Assembly: GCA_030837395.1 (NCBI GenBank)
Contig: JAUPKO010000152.1
Coordinates: forward strand, 1 to 10,575
Direction of reading: 5' to 3'
DNA: 10,575 nucleotides
Origin: Actinomycetota bacterium
GTDB lineage: Bacteria > Actinomycetota > Actinomycetes > S36-B12 > UBA10799
This document shows, piece after piece, positions 1 through 7,271 of this stretch (positions within the stretch are counted from its first letter, which is position 1; each line of letters begins with the position of its first letter). The position numbers were made by a program, and so were the translations under genes. The notes beneath the pieces are model-generated. The model searched no databases. It was not told where the DNA came from and saw only the letters and a program-made list of their open reading frames with translations.

Positions 1-912
1 GAACCCGCCGCCCGCCGCCCCGATCCGCACCGCCTGCTGGAGGCCTACAACGCCTCCAGTGCCGCCCTCAACTTGGTCCGCGCGTTCACCCAGGGCGGGT
101 ACGCGGACCTGCGTCAGGTGCACGATTGGAACCGCGACTTCGTCCGCGACAGCCCCGCCGGTCAGCGCTATGAGGCCATGGCCGCCAACATCGACCGTGC
201 CCTCAAGTTCATGCAGGCGTGCGGTGCCGACCCGGAGGAGTTCCGCCGTGTCGACTTCTACGCCGGCCACGAGGCGCTCGTGCTGGACTACGAGAAGCCC
301 CTGGTGCGCATCGACTCGCGTACCGGCCTGCCCTACTCGGTGTCTGGTCACTTCCTGTGGGTCGGCGAGCGCACCCGCGACCCGCTCGGTGCGCACGTCG
401 ACTTCACAGCCCGCATCCGCAACCCCATCGGCGTCAAGATGGGTCCCACGACCACCCCGGAGCAAGCCGTCGAACTCGTCGAGCACCTCGACCCCGATGC
501 CGAACCCGGGCGCCTGACGGTCATCACCCGCATGGGCGCGGACAACATCCGCGACGTGCTGCCGCCCATCATCGAGAAGGTCCAGGCCGGCGGTCGACGC
601 GTCGTGTGGGTCTGCGACCCCATGCACGGCAACACCCGCGCGGTCGCGTCCGGCCACAAGACCCGCTTCTTCGATGACATCGAGGACGAAGTCACCGGCT
701 TCTTCGAGGTCCATCGCGAATTGGGCACCCACCCCGGCGGTTTGCACATCGAACTCACCGGCGACGACGTCACCGAATGCATCGGCGGCACCGACGGTCC
801 CCAGGAGTCCACCCTGAACGACCGCTACGAGACCGCGTGCGACCCACGCCTGAACCGCGAACAGTCCCTCGAACTCGCCTTCGACGTCGCGGAGATGCTC
901 AGTGACCGGTGA
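1..912 (+). CDS. aroG: Class II 3-deoxy-D-arabino-heptulosonate-7-phosphate synthase, C-terminal part (5' end outside window)
   Basis: Catalyses the first step of the shikimate pathway: phosphoenolpyruvate plus erythrose 4-phosphate to DAHP, in the cytoplasm. The reading frame is open from base 1, so the 303 codons seen are the C-terminal two thirds of a protein that is usually about 460 residues. The class II (plant/actinobacterial) type is shown by the stretch YNASSAALNLVRAFTQGGYADL, by WVCDPMHGNT (His codon 625-627), by TECIGG (Glu codon 775-777) and by YETACDPRLN (Asp codon 841-843). In the M. tuberculosis enzyme the equivalents of these His, Glu and Asp, plus an N-terminal Cys not visible here, bind the catalytic divalent metal. 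The frame is intact and all visible catalytic positions are present. The alkyltransferase gene starts inside its last codons. Symbol aroG follows the mycobacterial name; other actinobacteria use aroF or aroH. Confidence 0.96.
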   Translation, partial: EPAARRPDPHRLLEAYNASSAALNLVRAFTQGGYADLRQVHDWNRDFVRDSPAGQRYEAMAANIDRALKFMQACGADPEEFRRVDFYAGHEALVLDYEKPLVRIDSRTGLPYSVSGHFLWVGERTRDPLGAHVDFTARIRNPIGVKMGPTTTPEQAVELVEHLDPDAEPGRLTVITRMGADNIRDVLPPIIEKVQAGGRRVVWVCDPMHGNTRAVASGHKTRFFDDIEDEVTGFFEVHRELGTHPGGLHIELTGDDVTECIGGTDGPQESTLNDRYETACDPRLNREQSLELAFDVAEMLSDR

Positions 913-1465
913 GGCGGCCTCGGCCGCGTCGCTGCCGCCGCTGACCTACGCCACCTTCGACACGCCCGTCGGTGCCCTCGCCGTCGTGACCGATCCGCGC
1001 GCCCGCGGCGACCAGCCAGCAGGCCCCAGCGGAGCAGTGGTCGCCAGCGGCTTCGGCTCCCTCGAAGACCTCCTCATCGAGGTGCTGCACGCCTACCCCG
1101 AGCGGGGTGCGCAACCGGCCGACCTGCCCGAGGTCGCGCAGGCGATCGGCGACTACTTCAGCGGCGACGTCGCCGCCCTCGATCGGGTATCGGTCGCCCA
1201 GAGCGGGCCGGAGTTCCGTCGCGAGGTGTGGCAGGCGATGCGAGCGATCCCCGCCGGTCAGGTGTACTCCTACGCGGAACTGGCCGCCGCCGCGGGCCGA
1301 CCCCGCGCCAGCCGTGCCGCCGGCACTGCCTGTGCGACGAACCCGGTCGCGCCCTTCGTCCCGTGCCACCGCGTTGTCCGCGCGGGCGGCGCGCTCGGGG
1401 CGTACGGCTACGGCGTCGAGGTCAAGGCTGCGCTGCTCAAGCACGAGGGGTACCTGAGCGAGTGA
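902..1465 (+). CDS. ogt: Methylated-DNA--[protein]-cysteine S-methyltransferase (O6-alkylguanine-DNA alkyltransferase)
   Basis: A suicide DNA-repair protein that moves an alkyl group from O6-alkylguanine to its own cysteine. It has 187 residues. The N-terminal domain (about 15-100) is poorly conserved, as usual. The C-terminal DNA-binding and catalytic domain runs from about 103 to 184: EFRREVWQAMRAIPAGQVYSYAELA contains the helix-turn-helix start, then the Arg-rich recognition region, GTACATNP, and the active-site PCHRVV with Cys155. The GTG start at 902 is preceded by GGAG at 891-894 with 7 bases between. The gene overlaps the end of the DAHP synthase by 11 bases, which suggests one transcript and coupled translation. 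No Ada-type regulatory domain is present. The symbol ogt is by family; this could equally be named mgmt or adaB. Confidence 0.95.
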   Translation: MTGEAASAASLPPLTYATFDTPVGALAVVTDPRARGDQPAGPSGAVVASGFGSLEDLLIEVLHAYPERGAQPADLPEVAQAIGDYFSGDVAALDRVSVAQSGPEFRREVWQAMRAIPAGQVYSYAELAAAAGRPRASRAAGTACATNPVAPFVPCHRVVRAGGALGAYGYGVEVKAALLKHEGYLSE

Positions 1466-1577
1466 TGGGGGATCCGGGGGTGTCCCTACGCGGTGCGCCG
1501 CACGGGCCGGGGGCGATGTGCTCGGGGGTTGAATGGTCGCGGCAGCATCTGGTCGCAGGGCAGCCTGGGGACGCCCG

Positions 1578-2216
1578 GTGACTGCCGAGCTCGGCCCCGA
1601 ACCGCCACCGCGCGGCTTTCCGCGGCGACGTCTGCCGCCGGGCCAGTACGTCCCGCGTGGCTGGCCCGTGCTGCATTACGGTCGGGTGCCGCGGGTCGAT
1701 TTGGCCACGTGGGACTTGCGAATCTTCGGCACCACTGCCGACGGGGGCGAGCGCTACCTGAGCCACGGTGAGGTGTCGGCCCTGCCGCAGAGCGAAGTGG
1801 TCGGCGACTTCCATTGCGTCACCAAGTTCAGCCTGCTCGACAACGTCTGGGCAGGCGTGCGGGCACTTGACCTGGCCCAAGTCTGGCCGCCGCACGAAGA
1901 TGTCACCCACGTGATGATCTGGGCCGAATACGGCTACTCGGCCAATCTCCGCCTCACCGACTTCCTCGCCGACGGCGCCATCTTCGCCCACAGCCGCAAC
2001 GGCGAACCCCTCACCGCCGAGCATGGTTGGCCGTTGCGCTTCGTCTGCCCCCACCTGTACGCCTGGAAGAGCGCCAAGTGGGTGCGAGCGGTGCAGTACC
2101 TCACAGGTGACGAGCGCGGCTTCTGGGAGAATCGCGGCTACCACAACCTCGGCCAGGCCTGGGACGAGCAGCGGTACTCCTACCAGGAACGCCCAGGCGA
2201 CGGGCCACCGTTGTAA
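1578..2216 (+). CDS. Sulfite oxidase-like molybdopterin-dependent oxidoreductase (MsrP/YedY catalytic-domain type), cytoplasmic
   Basis: A 212-residue protein made almost entirely of one oxidoreductase molybdopterin-binding domain. Family hallmarks are RLPPGQYVPRGWPVLHYG near the N terminus (18-35), GDFHCVTKFSLLDNVWAGV (77-94) with Cys80 as the likely molybdenum ligand, CPHLYAWKSAKWVRAVQYL (157-175) and GFWENRGYHNLGQAW (181-195). There is no twin-arginine or Sec signal and no membrane segment, unlike periplasmic MsrP, and no haem or dimerisation domain as in true sulfite oxidase. It should therefore act in the cytoplasm on an unknown substrate. The GTG at 1578 is chosen because GGGGA (1567-1571) stands 6 bases upstream and family homology begins just after it. 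An in-frame ATG at 1533, also behind a G-run, would add 15 Arg/Ala-rich residues and cannot be excluded. It may share a transcript with the upstream repair gene across the 112-base gap. Confidence 0.88.
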   Translation: MTAELGPEPPPRGFPRRRLPPGQYVPRGWPVLHYGRVPRVDLATWDLRIFGTTADGGERYLSHGEVSALPQSEVVGDFHCVTKFSLLDNVWAGVRALDLAQVWPPHEDVTHVMIWAEYGYSANLRLTDFLADGAIFAHSRNGEPLTAEHGWPLRFVCPHLYAWKSAKWVRAVQYLTGDERGFWENRGYHNLGQAWDEQRYSYQERPGDGPPL

Positions 2217-2243
2217 GGCACGTCACGCGTGTCCAGCGACCCC

Positions 2244-3173
2244 TCAGGGCTCCAGGTGCGACACCTGCGCCTCACGCGCCCGCCGCGGACCGAGTTCCAC
2301 TAGGTACATCGCAGTCAGCACCAGGGCGCCGCCGAGCAGCATCCGGGAGGTGATCTGCTCACCGGCCAGGAAACCCGCCATCCCGGCGAACACCGGCTCC
2401 ATCGTGAGAATCACCGCTGCCTGCGTGGGCGCCAGCTGCGACTGCGACCACGATTGCACGACGAAAGCCAGGGACGTCGCGAAGAGCGCCAGGAAGACCA
2501 CCCCCACCCACACCGCCGCAGTCGGCGGCGCCGCCGGACCCGGCTCGAACGGGGTCACTACCGCAGACATGAGAGCCACGACCCCCAACTGCACCACTGC
2601 GTAGCCATAGGCCTTCTCCCGCGTCGACCACAGCGAGAGCCCGACGATCTGCACGGCAAACAGCAGGGCCCCCAGCAACGTCAACATCTCGCCTACACCC
2701 ACCGACAACCCGTCCAGGCTCAGTACCGCCAACCCCACGGTCGCCACCGCCACCGCCAGCCACGCTGAACCCGATACGGCCTCCCGCGTCACCAGCCAGG
2801 CCACCAACGGCGTGAACACCAGGAACATGCCGGTGATGAAGCCGGACACTGTCGCCGGCGTCGTCTGCAAACCCCACGTCTGGGCCATGTAGCCGCCACC
2901 GAGGAACAGGCCGATCCCCGCCGCCCGTGCCACATCGCGGCGACCGAGGCCTCCCAGCGCCCGCGGCCGCAGCACCAGCAGGACGAGCGTGGCGATCGCG
3001 AACCGCCACGCCAGGAAGGTGAAGACCGGCAGTTCGGCGATCACCTTGGCAGTCAGGACGAAAGCCGATCCCCAGATCGCCGTGACCCCCACCAATGCCG
3101 AGACGGACAACAATTGCGGGTACCGTCGCGTGACCACAGCACCGCTTGGCAGGCCCGCAGGCCAACGTGTCAC
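2244..3173 (-). CDS. EamA/DMT-superfamily inner-membrane transporter
   Basis: A 309-residue protein of the drug/metabolite transporter superfamily, built from two tandem EamA domains (about 22-150 and 163-293) and ten predicted hydrophobic helices. First-domain features are VGVTAIWGSAFVLTAKVI, FLAWRFAIATLVLLVL, and the stretch GGGYMAQTWGLQTTPATVSGF followed by ITGMFLVFTPLVAWL. The second domain ends in PTQAAVILTMEPVFAGMAGFL. The fold is clear, but the substrate cannot be predicted; relatives export amino acids, metabolites or drugs. The GTG start at 3173 lies 7 bases after the kinase stop codon and has no good ribosome-binding site, so translation probably depends on coupling to the kinase. 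A second in-frame GTG at 3137 (12 codons later) is an alternative. It is convergent with the molybdoenzyme gene, 27 bases apart. Confidence 0.93.
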   Translation of the reverse strand: MTRWPAGLPSGAVVTRRYPQLLSVSALVGVTAIWGSAFVLTAKVIAELPVFTFLAWRFAIATLVLLVLRPRALGGLGRRDVARAAGIGLFLGGGYMAQTWGLQTTPATVSGFITGMFLVFTPLVAWLVTREAVSGSAWLAVAVATVGLAVLSLDGLSVGVGEMLTLLGALLFAVQIVGLSLWSTREKAYGYAVVQLGVVALMSAVVTPFEPGPAAPPTAAVWVGVVFLALFATSLAFVVQSWSQSQLAPTQAAVILTMEPVFAGMAGFLAGEQITSRMLLGGALVLTAMYLVELGPRRAREAQVSHLEP

Positions 3174-3180
3174 GACCGGG

Positions 3181-5466
3181 TCACACGATGGTGAGCGTCA
3201 CTGTGCTGCCCCGTGGCAGCGTCGTCCCGGCCGGCGGGTTCTGGGCGTACACCCGGTCCAGCACCACGATCGGCAGTTGGTTGTTGGTGGCAGGGGTGAG
3301 GCCGGCGGCCTGCAAAGCCGCGACGGCCTCCTGCTGGCCCATCCCCACCACGTCGGGCACCGTCGCCGGTTCCCTCCCCTTGCTCACCACGACCGTGACT
3401 GTGTCGCCGGGCTGCACCTCGGTGCCCGAACCCGGGTCGGTCGAGATCACCTGTCCGGTGGGGATGTCGGTGCTGGCGTACTCCTCGCGGACCGTCGGCA
3501 CCAAACCCGCCCTGGTGATCTTCGTCCGCGCCGCAGCCGTCGTCAGGCCGCTGACGTCCGGGATGGCGATGGGCTCGGACCCGCGCGAGACCCGCAACGT
3601 GACCTCGGTGCCGGCAGGATGCTGCGAGCCACTGGCCGGTTGGCTGCCGACGACCATGCCTTGCGGCACTCCCGCATCGTTGACCTGTTCGACATTGGCC
3701 ACCACCAGATTGGCGGTCTTCATCTCGGCGGTGGCGCTATCGATCGACTGCCCGGTGACATCGGGCACCGTGAACAGTTGCGGCCCCGACGACACGTACG
3801 CGTCCACCGAACTACCCGGCCGGGCGCGGGTACCGGCACTCGGATCGGTACGCAACACCAGGCCCGCCGCCACAGTGTCGCTGGGCTCCTGGCCTGCCTC
3901 CACGAGGGCGAGTTCGAGTACCGCCAGATTGCGACTGGCCTCGGCCACGGATTGCCCCGTCACGTCTGGGGTGTCGACGTACCGGGCCGAACCCAACGAC
4001 CACGCACCGCCGCCCACCAGCACCGCGAGCACAGCCAGGATCGACACCAGGATCAGCCGCCCGCCCCGGCGGGCGGGTTTGATGCCCGGACGGTCCCGAG
4101 GTCCGGCGACCGGCGGTTCGTCGTCGCCCCAGCCACCCGTAGTCGCGTGTTCGGCCCCCGAGTGCCTCGAACTGGGGTTGCGAGCATCCGGAATCACAAT
4201 CGGTCCAGCGTCTTCGCCGGTGGCGGGCCGGGTCAGCACCTGAGTGCCGTCCGAGCCGCCGCGGCGAAATGCCGTCGTGGGGGCCTCGGCGGTGGTGCTG
4301 GTGAACACGGCTGTGGGGGACTCCGCCGCGCTCGTCGGCACCACCTCGGTGGTGGTGCCCGCTCCGGATCGGGCGGTCGTGGAGTGGCTCGTGCCGGCAG
4401 TGGCCGTGTCGATCTCTGAAGCGGCGGGGGTCACTGCCGCGGCAACGCTGGGCGCGACCGGTCCGAACGCCCTCGACGCGGCACCGGCCGTGGCGGCGGC
4501 CGTGGCGGCGGCAGCGATACCGCCGACAGCCTGGTCCTCGGACTCGGACTCGGACTCTGGTTCGTGTTGCGGATGGCGCAGGGCATCGTCGTTCGACGGC
4601 TCGGCCGCCTCGTCCCAGGCCAGGCGATCCTGCGCAGTATCGAGTGCCTGGGCGAACGTCCATGCGTCCGAATACCGGTCCACCGGGTCCTTGGCCGTGG
4701 CGGTGAGGACCAAATCATCGACGTAGTCCGGGACACCTGCCTGCACCGAGCTGGGAGCCGGCACCTCCTCGTTGACGTGCCGGAAGGCAACCGCCAGCGG
4801 TGTCGGGGCCTCAAAGGGCACCTTGCCGGTGAGCAGTTCGAACAGCATGACGCCCGTGGCATAGATGTCGCTGCGCTCGTCGGCGGCGCCGGTCTCCACC
4901 TGCTCCGGTGAGAGGTAGGCCACCGTGCCGATGATCAGCCCCTGCGACGTCGCGCCGCTCGACTCGCCGGTCATCGCCCGGGCTAGGCCGAAGTCGGCGA
5001 CCTTCACCACGCCCTCAGCCGTGATCAGCACGTTCTCGGGTTTGATGTCGCGATGCACGAACCCGGCGTCGTGAGCTGCGGCGAGTGCCATCAGCACCTG
5101 ATCGACCACCCCGAGGGCGCGGGCGGGCTCCAGCGCGCCGTAGGTGACGATGACATCGCGCAGGGTGTGGCCGGGCACGTACTCCATGACCAGGAACACC
5201 AGGCCGTCGTAACTGCCCTGGTCGAACACCCCCACCACGTTGGGGTGGTTGAGTTTGGCTGCCGCCTTGGCCTCGTGTTCGAATCGCGCCACGAAGCCGG
5301 GGTCCTCGGCCAGCGAGCGGTGCATGACCTTGACGGCGACGACGCGGTCGAGTCGGATGTCGGTGGCAAGGTAGACAGTGGACATCCCGCCGCGGGCAAG
5401 GACGGAGTTGATCCGGTACCTGCCGTCGACGAGGCGCCCCACGATGTCGTCCCGATCGGTAGCCAC
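3181..5466 (-). CDS. pknL: PknL/PknB-like transmembrane serine/threonine protein kinase with four PASTA domains
   Basis: A receptor kinase that probably senses cell-wall fragments outside and phosphorylates Ser/Thr proteins inside. With the GTG at 5466 it has 761 residues. The kinase domain is about 14-280: glycine loop LARGGMSTVY, VAVK Lys46, HRD 138-140 with KPEN, DFG 158-160, and LSPEQ in place of the usual APE. A low-complexity linker rich in Ala, Thr and Glu follows (about 285-465), then one membrane helix (about 471-491). Four extracellular PASTA repeats come last (about 497-560, 566-628, 634-696, 702-761), each opening with a variant of PDVxG. It is called PknL because DAHP synthase and an mptA-like gene lie nearby, as in mycobacteria; by domain build alone PknB would fit too. 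The start is uncertain: in-frame GTGs also lie at 5487 and 5553. The 5466 GTG sits 8 bases after TACACT and would be leaderless. Confidence 0.94.
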   Translation of the reverse strand: MATDRDDIVGRLVDGRYRINSVLARGGMSTVYLATDIRLDRVVAVKVMHRSLAEDPGFVARFEHEAKAAAKLNHPNVVGVFDQGSYDGLVFLVMEYVPGHTLRDVIVTYGALEPARALGVVDQVLMALAAAHDAGFVHRDIKPENVLITAEGVVKVADFGLARAMTGESSGATSQGLIIGTVAYLSPEQVETGAADERSDIYATGVMLFELLTGKVPFEAPTPLAVAFRHVNEEVPAPSSVQAGVPDYVDDLVLTATAKDPVDRYSDAWTFAQALDTAQDRLAWDEAAEPSNDDALRHPQHEPESESESEDQAVGGIAAAATAAATAGAASRAFGPVAPSVAAAVTPAASEIDTATAGTSHSTTARSGAGTTTEVVPTSAAESPTAVFTSTTAEAPTTAFRRGGSDGTQVLTRPATGEDAGPIVIPDARNPSSRHSGAEHATTGGWGDDEPPVAGPRDRPGIKPARRGGRLILVSILAVLAVLVGGGAWSLGSARYVDTPDVTGQSVAEASRNLAVLELALVEAGQEPSDTVAAGLVLRTDPSAGTRARPGSSVDAYVSSGPQLFTVPDVTGQSIDSATAEMKTANLVVANVEQVNDAGVPQGMVVGSQPASGSQHPAGTEVTLRVSRGSEPIAIPDVSGLTTAAARTKITRAGLVPTVREEYASTDIPTGQVISTDPGSGTEVQPGDTVTVVVSKGREPATVPDVVGMGQQEAVAALQAAGLTPATNNQLPIVVLDRVYAQNPPAGTTLPRGSTVTLTIV

Positions 5467-5474
5467 GACAGATG

Positions 5475-5480
5475 AGTGTA
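5475..5480 (-). promoter_or_regulatory. Candidate -10 box for the kinase gene (leaderless start)
   Basis: On the - strand the hexamer TACACT (TAnnnT type) lies 8 bases before the GTG at 5466. This spacing would place the transcript start at or very near the start codon. No convincing -35 hexamer is seen 16-19 bases upstream. It also argues for the 5466 start over the two longer in-frame alternatives. Inferred from position and motif only. Confidence 0.35.
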
Positions 5481-5578
5481 CGTTCACCCGCTGGGAAATC
5501 CTTACGAAGTCGTATGTTGATCTTGGTGTCGCGCCGGTGGGCGACCTGATCACCGCATCCCCGCCGAGCCGTGCCGCC

Positions 5579-5584
5579 TATCCT
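5579..5584 (+). promoter_or_regulatory. Candidate -10 box for the flavoprotein-crtYc-crtYd operon
   Basis: TATCCT on the + strand ends 7 bases before the ATG at 5592, the geometry of a leaderless actinobacterial transcript. No Shine-Dalgarno sequence precedes that ATG, which fits. No clear -35 element is visible. The 125 bases between the two divergent start codons (5467-5591) contain no other evident signal, apart from the box facing the kinase. Confidence 0.45.
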
Positions 5585-5591
5585 TGGGCCC

Positions 5592-6896
5592 ATGAGCAGC
5601 CCGGAACCCGCCGCGCCCGGCGTGGTGATCGTGGGGGCGGGCCTTGCCGGGGGGCGTACCTGCGCGGAATTGCGTGCGCACGGGTATGAGGGCCGGGTGA
5701 CCCTGCTCGGTGCCGAGGCGGTGCCTCCGTACGACCGTCCGCCGCTGTCCAAGGGTGCTGCTGCACCGACCACCGGCGACCTCGGCTTCGACTTCGACCA
5801 ACTACAGGTGGACTTCCGACCCGAGGTCACGGTGACCGGTCTGGTCGGGGCCTCGCGGGCGGCGGACGCCGCCTTGCGGGTGCGGATCGCCGGCGCCGGT
5901 GACGTCGCGGCGGAGGCCGTCGTCGTCGCCACCGGCGCCACCCCGATTGTTCCGGCCGGGTGGTCCACCGGGCCGACCGTACGGGTATTGCGAACCCGCA
6001 CCGACGCCCTCGCCTTGGGCGAACTGATCGATGTGCTGGGGCCGCGGGCCAGGTTCGCGGTGCTCGGTGGATCCTGGATCGGCTTGGAGTTCGTCTCCAG
6101 GCTCAGCGCCGCGGGTCAGGCAGCGGTGGTGATCGAGAAGGCAGCCTGGCTGCTGCCGGCGCTGCCGCCGGAGGTGGGTCGGCAGGTGCGCCACTGGTGT
6201 GCCGAGGGCGGAATCGAGGTGCGGTTGGGGCTGCCGGTCGACACTGTGACGTCCGCGCCAACAGGCGTGACGGTGGACACCGCGGGTGAACAGCCCCTGC
6301 ACGTCGACGCAGCCCTGGTGGCGCTGGGCGCGGCCCCAGCAGCGGGCTGGCTGGCCGAGACAGGTCTGGGTATGTCGCCGCGCTCGGGTGCGCTGCGGGT
6401 CGATCAGCACCTGCGCGCCAGCGATCCTCGGGTGATCGGTGTGGGTGACGCCGTCGAGCGTTGGTCGCCGCGGTATCGCGCCTGGCTGCCCGGCGGGCAT
6501 TGGCAGGATGCGATGGATGCACCAGCAGTTGCGGCACAGTCGGTGATCGCCGCCGTGGCTGACGCCGGTCCGCCGACAGTCGGGTACGACGCCGTCCCCT
6601 ACTTCTGGAGCGAGATGTTCGGCCACACCTTGCAGTGGACCGGCTTCCTGACCGACTACCACTCGGCCCGATTGGTGGTCCGGGGCGACATGGCCGGCGG
6701 TGCGTGGTCGGTGTGTTGGCTCGATGAGAACGCCCGCCTGCACGCCCTGCTCGCGTGTGACCGTCCGCGCGACGCGGTGGCCGCGCGCAAGGCTCAGGCA
6801 GCAGACCTGTCCGGTTCACCCGAGGTCGACGTCGACGCCCTGGCCGACCCCGACCGGCCGCTGCGCACGTGTCTGGTGGCAAGCCGTGGAGGCTAG
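5592..6896 (+). CDS. FAD-dependent NAD(P)H:ferredoxin reductase-like flavoprotein (pyridine nucleotide-disulfide oxidoreductase family)
   Basis: A 434-residue flavoprotein of the BphA4/rubredoxin-ferredoxin reductase group, which passes electrons from NAD(P)H to a small iron-sulfur partner. The FAD-binding Rossmann motif is VVIVGAGLAGGRTCAELR (11-28), followed by PPYDRPPLSKG (45-55) typical of the group and VVATGATP (111-118). The NAD(P)-binding motif is VLGGSWIGLEFVS (157-169), slightly unusual where GxGxxG is expected. VIGVGDAVE is the second FAD motif, with HW kept downstream, and the C-terminal domain opens with VPYFWSEMFG and HTLQWTGF. The ATG at 5592 is chosen because it lies just before the family N terminus and just after a -10-like box; a GTG at 5571 is in frame. 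It ends 6 bases before crtYc, so it is probably the first gene of the cyclase operon. No ferredoxin or oxygenase partner lies in the window. Its role in carotenoid chemistry is only inferred. Confidence 0.9.
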   Translation: MSSPEPAAPGVVIVGAGLAGGRTCAELRAHGYEGRVTLLGAEAVPPYDRPPLSKGAAAPTTGDLGFDFDQLQVDFRPEVTVTGLVGASRAADAALRVRIAGAGDVAAEAVVVATGATPIVPAGWSTGPTVRVLRTRTDALALGELIDVLGPRARFAVLGGSWIGLEFVSRLSAAGQAAVVIEKAAWLLPALPPEVGRQVRHWCAEGGIEVRLGLPVDTVTSAPTGVTVDTAGEQPLHVDAALVALGAAPAAGWLAETGLGMSPRSGALRVDQHLRASDPRVIGVGDAVERWSPRYRAWLPGGHWQDAMDAPAVAAQSVIAAVADAGPPTVGYDAVPYFWSEMFGHTLQWTGFLTDYHSARLVVRGDMAGGAWSVCWLDENARLHALLACDRPRDAVAARKAQAADLSGSPEVDVDALADPDRPLRTCLVASRGG

Positions 6897-6902
6897 GACC
6901 TG

Positions 6903-7271
6903 ATGGAGCGATTCGCCTACCTGGCCGTCTTGACCTTTGTCGTATTCGGCACCCTCTGGTTGGAATTCGTGGTGCGGACCCGCGTGTACCGGCGCTGGCG
7001 CCGGTTGTTGCTGTCGGTGCTGCCGGTTGCCGTGATCTTCATCGTCTGGGACCTCTACGCGATCGCGGCCGGGCACTGGTGGTTCGACACCTCACGCATC
7101 ACCGGGGTGATGCTGCCCGGTGGGCTGCCGCTGGACGAGGTGTTGTTCTTCCTGATCATTCCGTGCGCGGCGGTGCTCACGCTGGAGGCTGTGCGAGGGG
7201 TCAAGCGCTGGCAGGTGGGCGACGAGCCGCCGGGTACCGTGGTCGACGGCGTCAGGGTGACGGACCGATGA
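6903..7271 (+). CDS. crtYc: Heterodimeric lycopene cyclase, subunit CrtYc (CrtYe-like)
   Basis: A 122-residue membrane protein, one half of the actinobacterial two-subunit lycopene cyclase that closes the ionone ring at the end of lycopene. Three hydrophobic helices are seen (about 4-24, 35-55, 78-96). The signature is LPLDEVLFFLIIPCAAVLTLEAVR (about 75-98), whose acidic pair and aromatic residues are conserved in this cyclase domain. A second conserved patch is WDLYAIAAGHWWFD (about 49-62). The ATG at 6903 has AGGA 4 bases upstream and a stronger GGAGG 10 bases upstream, inside the end of the flavoprotein gene. The sequence does not tell a beta-cyclase (CrtYc) from the C50-type cyclases (CrtYe/CrtYg). 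No crtEb-like C50 elongase is in the window. Confidence 0.92.
   Translation: MERFAYLAVLTFVVFGTLWLEFVVRTRVYRRWRRLLLSVLPVAVIFIVWDLYAIAAGHWWFDTSRITGVMLPGGLPLDEVLFFLIIPCAAVLTLEAVRGVKRWQVGDEPPGTVVDGVRVTDR

Noticed and set aside
2253..2267. Perfect 6-base inverted repeat CAGGTG/CACCTG with a 3-base loop, just past the molybdoenzyme stop
   Set aside because: It has no T-run on either side and lies within the last codons of the transporter gene. Short GC-rich hairpins are common in such DNA, so it is too weak to call a terminator.
2989..4419. Long open frames (up to 476 codons) on the + strand opposite the kinase and transporter genes
   Set aside because: They are antisense shadows of GC-rich coding DNA. 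Their translations are Arg/His/Gly-rich without family motifs, while the - strand frames have clear kinase, PASTA and EamA signatures.
4487..4557. Short tandem repeats: GCCGTGGCGGCG copies and GGACTC copies
   Set aside because: They encode Ala-rich and Ser/Glu-alternating stretches of the kinase linker. They read as ordinary low-complexity protein sequence, not as a DNA repeat element.
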